A stretch of DNA of 64,000 nt from Alphaproteobacteria bacterium (GTDB lineage Bacteria; Pseudomonadota; Alphaproteobacteria; Sphingomonadales; Emcibacteraceae), in assembly GCA_002401455.1 (NCBI GenBank), contig NVTE01000003.1, forward strand, positions 1-64,000. The letters run 5' to 3'. A program made the position numbers and the translations under genes. Below, one piece after another: positions 8,340 through 17,433 of the stretch. Numbering within the stretch: the first letter of the stretch is position 1; each line of letters begins with the position of its first letter. The notes under the pieces were generated by a model. The model ran no database searches, was not told the origin of the DNA, and saw nothing but the letters and a program-made list of their open reading frames with translations.

Positions 8340-8373
8340 TGCCCGCCAGGGGTGTCAGGGGCGGTTAAGTCTC

Positions 8374-8405
8374 GGTGGGGGATATTTAGCTTCATCCCCC
8401 CCCCT
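8374..8405 (+). terminator. hairpin after the second pilin gene
   Basis: GGTGGGGGAT (8374-8383) can pair with the ATCCCCCCCCC run (from 8394) around a short loop. There is no proper T-tract behind it, so it could be a weak terminator or an mRNA-stabilising hairpin. Confidence 0.4.
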
Positions 8406-8539
8406 GTTCGTATAGACAAATAGCATACCCCCTCTGATATTTCTCTCTCTTTTCATTATGGTTAACGAAAAAAACACCATTTATCTGTATTTTCTAATCA
8501 ACAATAAAATATAGGTAGACGGGAAACACTGTTTTGTTA

Positions 8540-9061
8540 ATGATCATAGTACTTGTTATATTTTCTTTGCTTATGTTTTGGGCCGCTTATTCTGACTTGA
8601 AAAGCTTAACCCTGTCCAACCGTCTTTGCCTGGCAACCGCCTCGCTCTATCCTATGTATCTTTTGACACTCTATATGGCTGACCAGGGTCTGCCCTTGTG
8701 GGATGTTGTGATCTCAGGGGCCATTGCCGCCGCCATTTTTATGATCTGCGTCGGCTTTTTCGCCCTGAATATTATGGGGGGTGGGGATGTGAAATTAATC
8801 CCGATTGTCGCCCTTTGGGCCGGAGCAGCCCATATTTTAAACTTCCTGCTCATCATGTCAGTGGTGGGGGGGCTATTTGCGGCGGTGATTATCGTTATAA
8901 ACCGCTTTAAAGCGTCGAAATATCATAAATCTTCAGCAAATATAAACCTCTCCATGGCAGAAGAGAAGGAGAGTGCGGTTCCTTATGGTGTCGGCATCGC
9001 TATTGGCGGACTTTATGTGGCTTATCAGTTATTTACCACATTGGACAATAGGGCGCTTTAA
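8540..9061 (+). CDS. cpaA: prepilin peptidase CpaA/TadV
   Basis: An integral-membrane aspartyl protease of the type IV prepilin peptidase family that removes the leader of the Flp pilins. The sequence shows about five hydrophobic segments, the first catalytic aspartate in AAYSDLKSLTLSN near the N-terminus and the second in the conserved NIMGGGDVKLIPIVALW. The protein is about 173 residues, the usual size for the short CpaA/TadV enzymes that lack the N-methylation domain. The ATG at 8540 is chosen over a TTG two codons earlier. It opens the run of cpa/tad genes and follows the pilin genes directly. Confidence 0.92.
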   Translation: MIIVLVIFSLLMFWAAYSDLKSLTLSNRLCLATASLYPMYLLTLYMADQGLPLWDVVISGAIAAAIFMICVGFFALNIMGGGDVKLIPIVALWAGAAHILNFLLIMSVVGGLFAAVIIVINRFKASKYHKSSANINLSMAEEKESAVPYGVGIAIGGLYVAYQLFTTLDNRAL

Positions 9062-9086
9062 GGGTAGCAGAACAAGGATTGTATAG

Positions 9087-10034
9087 ATGAATATAAATAT
9101 AAGAAGCGTTGTACTGATTGGTATCGCATTGGTGATTGCCGGCGTAACTGCGCTGCTTGCCAGAAATCTTGTCAGCACACCCCAAGGGACCGTGGGGGAG
9201 CAGGTCGTGGTTAAGGTTGTGGACTCCAAAATGAAAATTCTGGTGGCGGCAATTGACATGCCGGTTGGTCATTTCATTAAGGCGGAAGATTTGGTTTGGC
9301 AATCCTGGCCCGATGAGACGGTCCATGAAAGATATATTCAGCAAGAATCTGATATTACGATGGAATCTCTGACTGGTGCGGTCGCGGTCAACACCATATC
9401 TGCTGGTGAGCCGATCCTGGATAATCGTCTGGTCATGCCGGGTAACAGAGGGTTCATGGCTGCGGTTCTGCCGGCAGGAAAACGGGCAATCTCAATCCGT
9501 ATTACCCCGACTTCCGGTAATGCGGGATTTGTCTTCCCGGGCGACCGGGTTGATATCCTGCTAACCCATGAAATCGAAATTGAAAGTGAAGGCCGTGATA
9601 AGGCGCGGCTCAGTGAAACCATTCTCCGGGATGTTCGGGTTCTGGCCATCAACCAGAGTACTGATAATACAACTCATGTGCCTTCTATTGGCAAAACAGC
9701 GACCCTGGAAGTCACACCTAAAGAGGCGGAAAAAATTTCTCTGATAAGAAGCATGGGGGAATTGACCCTGGTCCTGAGAAGCCTGGGGCAGCCGGAAGAT
9801 GAGAATTCCGGCCAGGCCACCGCAAGCCTCCAGACATCCACATGGGATAGTGACGTCAGCCTTCAGCTGTCAGGATCCCGTGGGTCGGGTAAAAGCATGT
9901 CGGTAAATGTTTTCCGAGGTGGGATGAAAAAAGCCCAAAGCAATACAATCGACTTTAATCAACTCATGAATCAAGCACTGAAATCAGGGCAGAATGACGA
10001 CAGTGGGGAAGACTCAGAGGAAGCAGACCAATGA
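9087..10034 (+). CDS. cpaB: Flp pilus assembly protein CpaB/RcpC
   Basis: The 315-residue protein has an N-terminal membrane anchor (VVLIGIALVIAGVTALLA), then an SAF-type domain (ILVAAIDMPVGHFIKAEDLVWQSW) and the CpaB/RcpC core (GKRAISIRITPTSGNAGFVFPGDRVDILLT). CpaB is periplasmic, binds the secretin channel and may gate it or contact peptidoglycan. The C-terminal ~60 residues are low-complexity and acidic (ending GEDSEEADQ). The stop overlaps the start of cpaC by 4 bp (10031-10034), indicating coupled translation. Confidence 0.93.
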   Translation: MNINIRSVVLIGIALVIAGVTALLARNLVSTPQGTVGEQVVVKVVDSKMKILVAAIDMPVGHFIKAEDLVWQSWPDETVHERYIQQESDITMESLTGAVAVNTISAGEPILDNRLVMPGNRGFMAAVLPAGKRAISIRITPTSGNAGFVFPGDRVDILLTHEIEIESEGRDKARLSETILRDVRVLAINQSTDNTTHVPSIGKTATLEVTPKEAEKISLIRSMGELTLVLRSLGQPEDENSGQATASLQTSTWDSDVSLQLSGSRGSGKSMSVNVFRGGMKKAQSNTIDFNQLMNQALKSGQNDDSGEDSEEADQ

Positions 10035-11485
10035 TCAATAACCGGGTATTAATATCATCAGGTAACCTGGTGAAATGGGTAAGGTGCCTTGGCATCATGG
10101 CCGTAACTATGCCACTGCTGGTATTTACTATGATAGGTACTGCGGCGGCCGTTGAGGCGGAGCAGAAAAACATTGAAGTTGGCAAAGGCACCTTGATTCG
10201 CTTTACAGAGCCGGTAAATAACGTTTTTCTGGCCAATTCCGGGGTTGCCGACCTGCAGGTCAAATCGCCAACTCTGGTCTATGTTTTTGGTAAGAGCCAA
10301 GGTGAAACAAATCTTTATGCGGTGACCGCAGATGACCGGGTGATTTACGAGGGAACCATCTCCGTCAATCATAACCTGGGCAGTCTGGAGGCGGCGCTCC
10401 ATCATGTACTGCCCGATGCCAGCATCCAGGTGAAATCCTATGAAGGACTGCTGGTGCTCACCGGACATGTGGATAACCCGACAGAGGCGGAAGATGCCCG
10501 ACGGATGGCCGAAGAATTTATCGGCAAAAAATCGACCATCATCAACAAGCTGGAGATTGCCACACCGGTTCAGGTGAATCTGCGGGTCAGAATCGCCGAA
10601 ATCGGCCGCGATACCAAGAAACAGCTTGGTTTTAACTGGGAAAATCTCTTTGCCAGTGGGAGTACAGCCATCGGTATGATCCAGGGAGCCAATGTGGTTA
10701 ACCTGATCCCGGACCCCCTGGGCCTGCCCAATAGCCTGGTCAAAGAATTCGCGGTTCAGGGCCGGGGCGTTAATAGCCTTTTTGGCGGCTTCAAGTCCGG
10801 TAATTTCGATATTAATTTTATCATTGATGCCCTGGAAACAGAAGGGGTCCTGTCCATTCTGGCCGAACCTAATCTGACCACACAATCCGGCGAGCCGGCC
10901 TATTTCCTGGCCGGGGGTGAATACCCGGTCCCGACCCTGGATGATGGTCAGGTGGTTATTGAATTTAAGAAATTCGGGGTTTCCCTGGAATTCACCCCTG
11001 TGGTGCTCAACAATGGTCAGATCAATATGCGGATCAAGCCGGAAGTCAGCCAACTGTCTTCAAACGGCGCCATTACCCTGCAGGGCTTTAATATTCCTGC
11101 GCTGAGCACACGACGGGTTGAAACCACGGTTGAGCTGGGCAGTGGTCAAAGTTTTGCCATTGCCGGTCTGCTGCAAAATAGTGTCACCCATGACCTGGAG
11201 AAATTCCCCTGGTTAGGAGATCTTCCGGTTCTGGGCGCTTTATTCCGGTCCAGCGAATTTCGCCGTCAGGAAACCGAGCTGGTGATCATTGTCACCCCCT
11301 ATATCGTAAGGCCTCACAAAGGCGGCACCATGCCGTTGCCGACGGATGGGTTTCAGGTGCCAAATGATTATGAGCGTTATGTCAAGGGCCAGTCATATGC
11401 CACCAGAAAAGCGGGTATGCCAGCCCCTGTGCAGGGCAAGAATGGTCATAAGCTGAAAAGCGCAGCTGGGTTCATTCTGGACTAG
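10031..11485 (+). CDS. cpaC: Flp pilus secretin CpaC/RcpA
   Basis: The outer-membrane secretin ring through which the pilus passes. An N-terminal signal peptide ends near AAAVEAEQ. A pilus/BON-like N domain (residues about 40-180, including LVLTGHVDNPTEAEDARRMA) and the secretin core follow, with FIIDALETEGVLSILAEPNLTTQSGEPAYFLAGGEYPVP and the C-terminal ETELVIIVTPYIVRP. The length of 484 residues is normal. It overlaps cpaB by 4 bp and precedes the pilot-like lipoprotein gene cpaD, the standard order. Confidence 0.95.
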   Translation: MINNRVLISSGNLVKWVRCLGIMAVTMPLLVFTMIGTAAAVEAEQKNIEVGKGTLIRFTEPVNNVFLANSGVADLQVKSPTLVYVFGKSQGETNLYAVTADDRVIYEGTISVNHNLGSLEAALHHVLPDASIQVKSYEGLLVLTGHVDNPTEAEDARRMAEEFIGKKSTIINKLEIATPVQVNLRVRIAEIGRDTKKQLGFNWENLFASGSTAIGMIQGANVVNLIPDPLGLPNSLVKEFAVQGRGVNSLFGGFKSGNFDINFIIDALETEGVLSILAEPNLTTQSGEPAYFLAGGEYPVPTLDDGQVVIEFKKFGVSLEFTPVVLNNGQINMRIKPEVSQLSSNGAITLQGFNIPALSTRRVETTVELGSGQSFAIAGLLQNSVTHDLEKFPWLGDLPVLGALFRSSEFRRQETELVIIVTPYIVRPHKGGTMPLPTDGFQVPNDYERYVKGQSYATRKAGMPAPVQGKNGHKLKSAAGFILD

Positions 11486-11504
11486 GGCCGGACAAGGGAA
11501 AAAG

Positions 11505-12179
11505 ATGATGAAGAAAAATATTATGAGAAAAATGATGAACCGTATCCCCGGCCTGCTGTCTATTGTGACTTGTCTGGTGCTTGCCAGCTGCAGCGGGGCG
11601 GCTAATTTCGCCGACGGTGATAATCAGAAACGCAATCAGGTCCAGATGATTAAAATCCCCTTCATGATGACCTTTGAAGCAGGCCGTACAGACCTGTCCG
11701 ATGAGGGCGTCACTGGGCTGGATAATTTCATGATGCGAAGCAATGTGTCTTACGGCGATGAATTGAGTCTGGACTTCCCCCTGAACCGGGATGGCAGCTT
11801 GTCTGATATGAGCCGGAAAAGATTGGTCTTCATGGCCGGGCATCTGAAAGAACGCGGATTGCGTCTGTCGTCAGATGTTACGCCTTATGGCATGAGCCCG
11901 GCGGATAATCAGGCCCGTTTCCTCATCTCACGTTATGTGGTGACTCCCCCGGTATGCGGGGACTGGTCACAACCTTCCATGGGGAATTACGCCAATGCGA
12001 GCCTGTCAGAACTTGGTTGTTCAAATCAAGCTAACCTGGGGCTTATGGTGGCGAACCCGCGGGACTTGATCACGGGGGTCACCAATGGTGTTCCAGACAC
12101 AGAAAATTCTGCGAAGGCCGTTCTGACCTATAGAACAAAAAAACCGACCAAATTATCCAAGATTTCTAAAAAGAAATAG
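11505..12179 (+). CDS. cpaD: Tad pilus lipoprotein CpaD
   Basis: The 224-residue protein has a lipoprotein signal with lipobox LASC (cysteine near residue 29), followed by the CpaD family region with the conserved segment DFPLNRDGSLSDMSRKRL and a central RYVVTPPVCGDWSQPSMGN containing the family cysteine. A second conserved cysteine lies in LSELGCSNQANLG, then MVANPRDLITG. CpaD is thought to help place the secretin in the outer membrane. Two ATGs in tandem (11505 and 11508) could start it, with AAGGGAAAAAG upstream. The C-terminus ends in a lysine-rich tail. Confidence 0.9.
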   Translation: MMKKNIMRKMMNRIPGLLSIVTCLVLASCSGAANFADGDNQKRNQVQMIKIPFMMTFEAGRTDLSDEGVTGLDNFMMRSNVSYGDELSLDFPLNRDGSLSDMSRKRLVFMAGHLKERGLRLSSDVTPYGMSPADNQARFLISRYVVTPPVCGDWSQPSMGNYANASLSELGCSNQANLGLMVANPRDLITGVTNGVPDTENSAKAVLTYRTKKPTKLSKISKKK

Positions 12180-12203
12180 CAAGTTAAGTAACGGGAATAG
12201 ATC

Positions 12204-13442
12204 ATGAGTATCGCTTCACTGCTGAAAAAAAATGAAACTGTCGAAGATGAATTCGAAGCCTATGTCTGTGATGATGACACAACACAGGCCCTGGTCCCGG
12301 TTCTCAATGAACGGGAATGGGCACCGTCTCTGATTAAAAAGGGCGGGATTGAGAATGCCATCAGGACTCTGGCGACCGCAACGTCACCGAAATTTCTGTT
12401 TGTTGATTTATCAAAGTCAGCAGAGCCGATGGAGGACATGAATGCCCTGGCCGAGGTCTGCGAACCGGGAACGATGGTGATTGCCATCGGCAAGGAAAAT
12501 GATATTAGCCTGTATCGGGAGCTGATCAATTCCGGGGTTCAGGAGTATCTGGTTAAACCGGTGACAACTGATCAGATCAGGGAGTGTATTCTGACGGCGG
12601 AGACCACTCTGCGCATGTCTAATGAAACAGAAGTTGAGGTGACGGAGAAAGCAACTGACAAGCTGGTTGCTATTGTCGGTATGAGAGGGGGAGTGGGGGC
12701 GAGTACCATCGCCAGCAGCTGTGCCTGGATCATTGCCAATGACATGAAACGCAATACCGCAATTCTTGATATGGATATTTATTTTGGCACCGATGCCCTG
12801 ACATTTGACTTGGAGCCGGGCCGGGGTCTGTGCGATGCTCTGGAAAACCCCAGCCGTATTGACGGATTGTTCATTGAGCGGGCGATGATTCGCCAAAGTG
12901 ATAATCTGTCGATTCTGGGGGCGGAAGCTTCCTTGAATGATCCGACCTATACCGATCCCTCCGCCATGAGCCATTTGTTATCGGAACTGAAACATAATTT
13001 CAATTATGTGCTGATGGATCTTCCGCGTAATATGGCGGCTGAATATCCCTTGATGTTATCAGAAGCTGATGAAATCATATTGGTCAGTGACCTTACTCTG
13101 GCGGCGGCGCGGGATGTGATCCGCTTTTTGGCCCTTTGCAAGACCGTTGCGCCGGAGACAACAGTCAAAGTTGTTCTGAACAAGGTTGCTGGGGCCGGTA
13201 TGGTTGAAGTTGATAAAAGGGATTTTGAGGCTTCGATTGAACGCTCGGCGGATTGGGAAATTCCCTTTGATCCAAAACTGATGGTTCAGGTCTCCCGGGC
13301 CGGAAAACCTCTGCCTCAGGCTGCTAGAATGAGCAAAGTTGTAAAGGTTTTGAAGGAAATCAGTGTTAACATTATCGGTGAGAAAACAGAAAAATCAAAA
13401 GAATCGTTTTGGAAAAAACTGACTTCAAATTCCGGAAAGTAG
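12204..13442 (+). CDS. cpaE: CpaE/TadZ, MinD-like ATPase for pilus localisation
   Basis: The 412-residue protein combines an N-terminal atypical receiver domain (residues about 25-140, ending VQEYLVKPVTTDQIRE) with a MinD/ParA-like ATPase domain. The Walker A is GMRGGVGASTIASS, a variant typical of CpaE, and the Walker B-like strand is AILDMDIYFGTD. TadZ/CpaE proteins mark the cell pole and recruit the rest of the Tad machine. The receiver lacks a clear phospho-acceptor acidic pocket, as in other TadZ proteins. It lies between cpaD and cpaF as usual. Confidence 0.93.
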   Translation: MSIASLLKKNETVEDEFEAYVCDDDTTQALVPVLNEREWAPSLIKKGGIENAIRTLATATSPKFLFVDLSKSAEPMEDMNALAEVCEPGTMVIAIGKENDISLYRELINSGVQEYLVKPVTTDQIRECILTAETTLRMSNETEVEVTEKATDKLVAIVGMRGGVGASTIASSCAWIIANDMKRNTAILDMDIYFGTDALTFDLEPGRGLCDALENPSRIDGLFIERAMIRQSDNLSILGAEASLNDPTYTDPSAMSHLLSELKHNFNYVLMDLPRNMAAEYPLMLSEADEIILVSDLTLAAARDVIRFLALCKTVAPETTVKVVLNKVAGAGMVEVDKRDFEASIERSADWEIPFDPKLMVQVSRAGKPLPQAARMSKVVKVLKEISVNIIGEKTEKSKESFWKKLTSNSGK

Positions 13443-13482
13443 GCACAAAGTTAGGTGTAAGTTAAGTAATGCGTGAGAGAAA

Positions 13483-15213
13483 ATGAAACCAGCATTTGGA
13501 AGAAAAACACAGCATGAGGGTAAATCAACCCTGATTGCCAAGAAAGTTCTAAAACCGAACAGTTTTGGCAAGGGTCAACTTACCTCAACACATGATGGCA
13601 CCCAGGCGGTTAATAATGTCGGAGGCAGTTCTGTTGTATCGGATGCTGGTGTGGTCGATAAGGCTTACGACCTTATTGAATCTGTAATGCTGGAGAGAAT
13701 TGACCCCGCCCACGCTCGGGAAATGGACCGTGGGGAAGTAACGGCCCTTATTGAAGACATTATTGAAGAGGAAACCGGCCGCCACCGGATGGACATCAAT
13801 GAACTTGAACGGCGGGACCTTTTGACCGTCCTTCTCAATGAGTTGTTGACTGCGGAAAGCAGCAAGGCCAAGCCAGGTATTGATGAAGAAGTCAATGTGG
13901 TCAGAAGTCGGAAGAAATCCCAAAAGCAAACCAATGAACAAAAACAGCAGGTCAGCCAGGACAGCATCATGAATGCTAAAGACCGGCTGCAACCTCTGCT
14001 GCTCGAATATATTGATGCCTCTGCCGCCAATGAAATGGATCGGTCTGAGCTGGCAGAACAAGTTAGTGAAGCGGTCAATGAGCTGATGGCTCAGGAAAAA
14101 ATAAACCTGAACCTGCGGGAGCAACGTGACCTGGTTAATATGCTGCTTCATGACATGCTGGGGCTGGGTCCGCTGGAACCGCTGCTTAGCGATGAGAGCA
14201 TTACCGAAATTATGGTCAATGGCCCCAAACAGGTGTACATCGAAAGAGGCGGAAAGCTAGAGCTTTCCGATGTCACCTTCCGGGATAATCAGCATGTGAT
14301 GAATATCTGTACCCGGATTGTGACCGCCGTTGGCCGAAGGGTCGATGAATCGACTCCTCTTTGTGACGCCCGTCTAGCCGACGGCAGTCGGGTGAATATC
14401 ATTATTCCGCCGCTGGCCCTTGATGGCGCAACAATTTCCATTCGTAAGTTTGCCAAGCAGAAAATTACCCTGGACCATATGATTGACTGGAAAAGCATGT
14501 CCCATGATATGGGAACTGTATTAAAAATTGCTGGGGCCTGCCGTCTGAATATTTTGATATCCGGCGGGACCGGTTCTGGTAAAACCACCATGCTCAACGC
14601 CCTGTCACGGATGATCGATGTTGGCGAGCGGGTGGTAACCATTGAAGATACAGCCGAACTGCAAATGCAACAACCCCATGTGGTCAGGTTAGAAACGCGC
14701 CCGGCGAACCTTGAAGGTAAAGGCGAAATCAGTATGCGTGATCTTGTGAAGAATGCCCTGCGGATGCGTCCGGACCGTATTATTCTGGGGGAAGTGCGTG
14801 GCGCGGAGGCCTTCGATGTGCTTCAGGCCATGAATACCGGCCATGACGGTTCCATGTGTACCCTTCATGCCAATAATACCCGGGAAGCTCTGACCCGTAT
14901 GGAAAATATGATCGGTATGGCCGACTTGAAGTTGCCCCAGAAAGCCGTCCGGGAACAGATCGCAGGGGCAGTGGACCTTGTGGTTCAGGTTTCTCGAATG
15001 CGCGACGGCGGGCGTCGCTGTGCGTCAATCACAGAGGTGGTCGGCATGGAAGGTGATATCATCACCACCCAGGACTTATTTGTTTATGAATTTACCGGGG
15101 AGGATGCTGACGGCAATCTTCTGGGGCGTTTCAAGTCTACAGGGGTTCGGCCCTATTTCATGGAAAAAGCCGCCTATTTTGGGTTGGACAAAGCCTTGAT
15201 GGAGGCCTTATAG
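13483..15213 (+). CDS. cpaF: Tad secretion ATPase CpaF/TadA
   Basis: A cytoplasmic hexameric GspE-family ATPase that powers Flp pilus extension and perhaps retraction. The 576-residue protein has the Walker A ISGGTGSGKTTMLNALS, the Asp box VTIEDTAELQ, a Walker B region with RMRPDRIILGEVRGAEAFD, and the His box TGHDGSMCTLHANN. The N-terminal ~190 residues are longer than in many CpaF proteins and contain two similar blocks (AHAREMDRGEVTALIEDI and AANEMDRSELAEQVSEA), suggesting an internal duplication of the N-terminal helical domain. It is followed after 8 bases by tadB. Confidence 0.95.
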   Translation: MKPAFGRKTQHEGKSTLIAKKVLKPNSFGKGQLTSTHDGTQAVNNVGGSSVVSDAGVVDKAYDLIESVMLERIDPAHAREMDRGEVTALIEDIIEEETGRHRMDINELERRDLLTVLLNELLTAESSKAKPGIDEEVNVVRSRKKSQKQTNEQKQQVSQDSIMNAKDRLQPLLLEYIDASAANEMDRSELAEQVSEAVNELMAQEKINLNLREQRDLVNMLLHDMLGLGPLEPLLSDESITEIMVNGPKQVYIERGGKLELSDVTFRDNQHVMNICTRIVTAVGRRVDESTPLCDARLADGSRVNIIIPPLALDGATISIRKFAKQKITLDHMIDWKSMSHDMGTVLKIAGACRLNILISGGTGSGKTTMLNALSRMIDVGERVVTIEDTAELQMQQPHVVRLETRPANLEGKGEISMRDLVKNALRMRPDRIILGEVRGAEAFDVLQAMNTGHDGSMCTLHANNTREALTRMENMIGMADLKLPQKAVREQIAGAVDLVVQVSRMRDGGRRCASITEVVGMEGDIITTQDLFVYEFTGEDADGNLLGRFKSTGVRPYFMEKAAYFGLDKALMEAL

Positions 15214-15221
15214 GAAAAATA

Positions 15222-16205
15222 ATGGATTTTACTAACCCGACCATAGTTATCATAGGTATCTTTATCTGTGTTTTTGTCCTGATCGGCATACTTGCAACAG
15301 CCATGGGGCTTGTAGGCGATAATAATAAGATAATCGGCAAAAGGCTTGATCAAATCAAAGCCCGTCATAGTGGGGGCAAGAACCTCGCCAAGGAACAGGC
15401 CAAAAAGGCTCTTTTTATCAAAAAAGAAACGTCCTTTCTGGATCGTTTTATTCCCAAGCCGGAAGAATTGCGGGACCGGCTTAACAAAACTGGCAAGGAC
15501 ATTTCTTTTAAAAAATATGTCTCGGCCACGGTGGTTCTGGTGGTGATTTTCGCTTTTGTGGTGAAAGTTATTGGCGGATTGTCGTTCATGCCAGCCCTGA
15601 TGGTTGGTTTGTTTTCCGGATTGTTCATTCCCCATGTCTATGTCAATGCTGTGATCAATAAACGCCTGAAAAACTTTACTACACAGTTCCCTGAGGCGAT
15701 CGACCTGATTGTACGGGGCCTGCGGGCAGGTCTGCCGATAACGGAATCAATCTACGCCGTCTCCCGGGAGATGAAGGCCCCTATATCCATTGAATTCGGT
15801 AAAATAACCGATGAAATCAGATTGGGGAAGACGATGGATGAAGCGCTGTGGGCGACGGCAAAACGTCTTGATACCCCTGATTTCAAGTTTTTTGTCATCA
15901 GTTTATCTGTCCAGCAGGAGACGGGCGGTAACCTGACGGAGACCCTGATCAACCTGTCAGAAATTCTTCGGGGGCGGACCCGGCTGAAGCTTAAAATCAA
16001 GGCGATGATTTCGGAAGGCAAGGCCAGTGCTTATATTATTGGTTCCCTGCCGTTTCTCATGTGTGGCTTGCTGTCTTTTATGAATTTTGAATATATGTCG
16101 GTGATGTTTACCGATCCCAAGGGGCAGATTGCTCTGATGGGGGCGGCCATATGGATGGGTATTGGTGTCTTTATTCTATCCCAAATGATAAATTTCGAGG
16201 TCTGA
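15222..16205 (+). CDS. tadB: Tad pilus inner-membrane platform protein TadB
   Basis: The 327-residue T2SSF-domain protein has an N-terminal membrane helix (IVIIGIFICVFVLIGILATAM), two further helices around residues 110-150, the cytoplasmic F domain (TQFPEAIDLIVRGLRAGLPI, VQQETGGNLTETLINLSEIL) and two C-terminal helices. TadB and TadC form the platform on which the ATPase acts. It starts 8 bases after cpaF and ends 3 bases before tadC, so they are one transcript. Confidence 0.93.
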   Translation: MDFTNPTIVIIGIFICVFVLIGILATAMGLVGDNNKIIGKRLDQIKARHSGGKNLAKEQAKKALFIKKETSFLDRFIPKPEELRDRLNKTGKDISFKKYVSATVVLVVIFAFVVKVIGGLSFMPALMVGLFSGLFIPHVYVNAVINKRLKNFTTQFPEAIDLIVRGLRAGLPITESIYAVSREMKAPISIEFGKITDEIRLGKTMDEALWATAKRLDTPDFKFFVISLSVQQETGGNLTETLINLSEILRGRTRLKLKIKAMISEGKASAYIIGSLPFLMCGLLSFMNFEYMSVMFTDPKGQIALMGAAIWMGIGVFILSQMINFEV

Positions 16206-16208
16206 CCC

Positions 16209-17180
16209 ATGGAAGCTTATTTACCCGATGGCGTAACTATTGAAGACGTTATTACCATCCTTGCGGCCATGTCGGCATTCCTTGTCGTGTTGGCGATCTG
16301 GAGTAGTGGCCTTATCAAGGACCCAATGCATGGTAGGGTCAAGCATCTGCAAGAGCGCCGGAAGGACCTGAAACGCGGCTATACGGCCCCCAATAAACGG
16401 CGGCCAACTGTGGTCAAGGCGTCTTACTTTGGTGCCATGAAGGATATTGTCAGTAAATTTAACCTGGTGAAAAATGAACAGGCTGAAAAGTTTCGCCTGA
16501 AACTGTTACAGGGCGGTTACCGGTCAAAAGACGCTCTGGTCTATTTTATGTTTCTGAAGCTGGTGTTGCCTATTCTGGTGGCGGCGGTTGCGGTGGTCTT
16601 GATTTACGGTATGGGGATGTTTGACCTGAAACCGATGATGAAAATAATGGCTTGTGTCGGATCGGCCCTTGTGGCGTCTTTTCTGCCGGAAATAATTCTG
16701 AAGAATATGACCACCAAACGTAATCTAATGATGCAACGGGCCCTTCCGGATATGCTGGATTTGTTGGTGATCTGTGCGGAAGCCGGCCTGACACTGGATT
16801 CTGCTCTTCTCAGGGTCGTCAAGGAAATGGCTCAAACGGGTCCGGAACTGGCCGATGAGTTGAACTATACGGCTATTGAACTTGGTTTCCTGCCGGAACG
16901 TCGGCAGGCCCTGGCAAACCTCGCTTCGCGGGTGACCCTTCCCTCTATTCAGTCGGTGACCGCGACGCTGATTCAATCAGAGAAATATGGTACACCATTG
17001 GCGCAATCGCTTCGGGTTTTATCTGCTGAATTCAGAAATGAACGCATGATGAGAGCGGAAGAGAAGGCGGCTAAACTTCCGGCGACGATGACAATTCCCC
17101 TCATTCTTTTTATATTGCCGACGCTGTTTGTGGTTCTGATTGGTCCTGCGGCCTGTCAGATTTCAGAAACCATGGGCTAG
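16209..17180 (+). CDS. tadC: Tad pilus inner-membrane platform protein TadC
   Basis: The 323-residue partner of TadB contains the second T2SSF domain (ALPDMLDLLVICAEAGLTLD, LIQSEKYGTPLAQSLRVLS) with flanking membrane helices near residues 15-35, 110-155 and 295-318. It is the last gene of the pilus block here. tadD and the tadE/F/G pseudopilin genes usually found downstream are not in the window, so they must be elsewhere or missing. Confidence 0.93.
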   Translation: MEAYLPDGVTIEDVITILAAMSAFLVVLAIWSSGLIKDPMHGRVKHLQERRKDLKRGYTAPNKRRPTVVKASYFGAMKDIVSKFNLVKNEQAEKFRLKLLQGGYRSKDALVYFMFLKLVLPILVAAVAVVLIYGMGMFDLKPMMKIMACVGSALVASFLPEIILKNMTTKRNLMMQRALPDMLDLLVICAEAGLTLDSALLRVVKEMAQTGPELADELNYTAIELGFLPERRQALANLASRVTLPSIQSVTATLIQSEKYGTPLAQSLRVLSAEFRNERMMRAEEKAAKLPATMTIPLILFILPTLFVVLIGPAACQISETMG

Positions 17181-17227
17181 GGGCCGGATTCTAAAATCTC
17201 CTTTTAGGGAAGGCCCAGGCCCTTTTT

Positions 17228-17308
17228 CGGTTAAATTAACCGGGGGATTCTCTTGTTTTTTTAAGATAGTTAACAAAAGGTTAACTTTTTAGTTGATTCG
17301 GCGAATCA
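17228..17308 (+). promoter_or_regulatory. CtrA-type box and paired GANTC palindrome before the histidine kinase gene
   Basis: Three ordered elements are visible: a palindrome CGGTTAA-A-TTAACCG (17228-17242), a full CtrA consensus TTAACAAAAGGTTAAC (17270-17285, TTAA-N7-TTAA), and an inverted repeat TGATTCG-G-CGAATCA (17294-17308) that carries two GANTC sites, the CcrM methylation target. The kinase ATG is at 17434. Such clustering suggests cell-cycle control in alphaproteobacteria, but this is inference from motifs. Confidence 0.55.
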
Positions 17309-17433
17309 TTTAGGGGATGATCTAGTCAGTTGAATCCACGGGAGGAATCTCGTCAGACTATTTAAATTAAATATGATTTTGTGCTGATTTTAAAATATAA
17401 GCCAAAATCCAACACCGCAGGGTATTCCAGCTT

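Noticed and set aside
17181-17227. Possible terminator after tadC (AGGGAAGGCCCAGGCCC with T5)
   Set aside because: The self-complementary parts overlap and leave too small a loop. No stable stem could be drawn.
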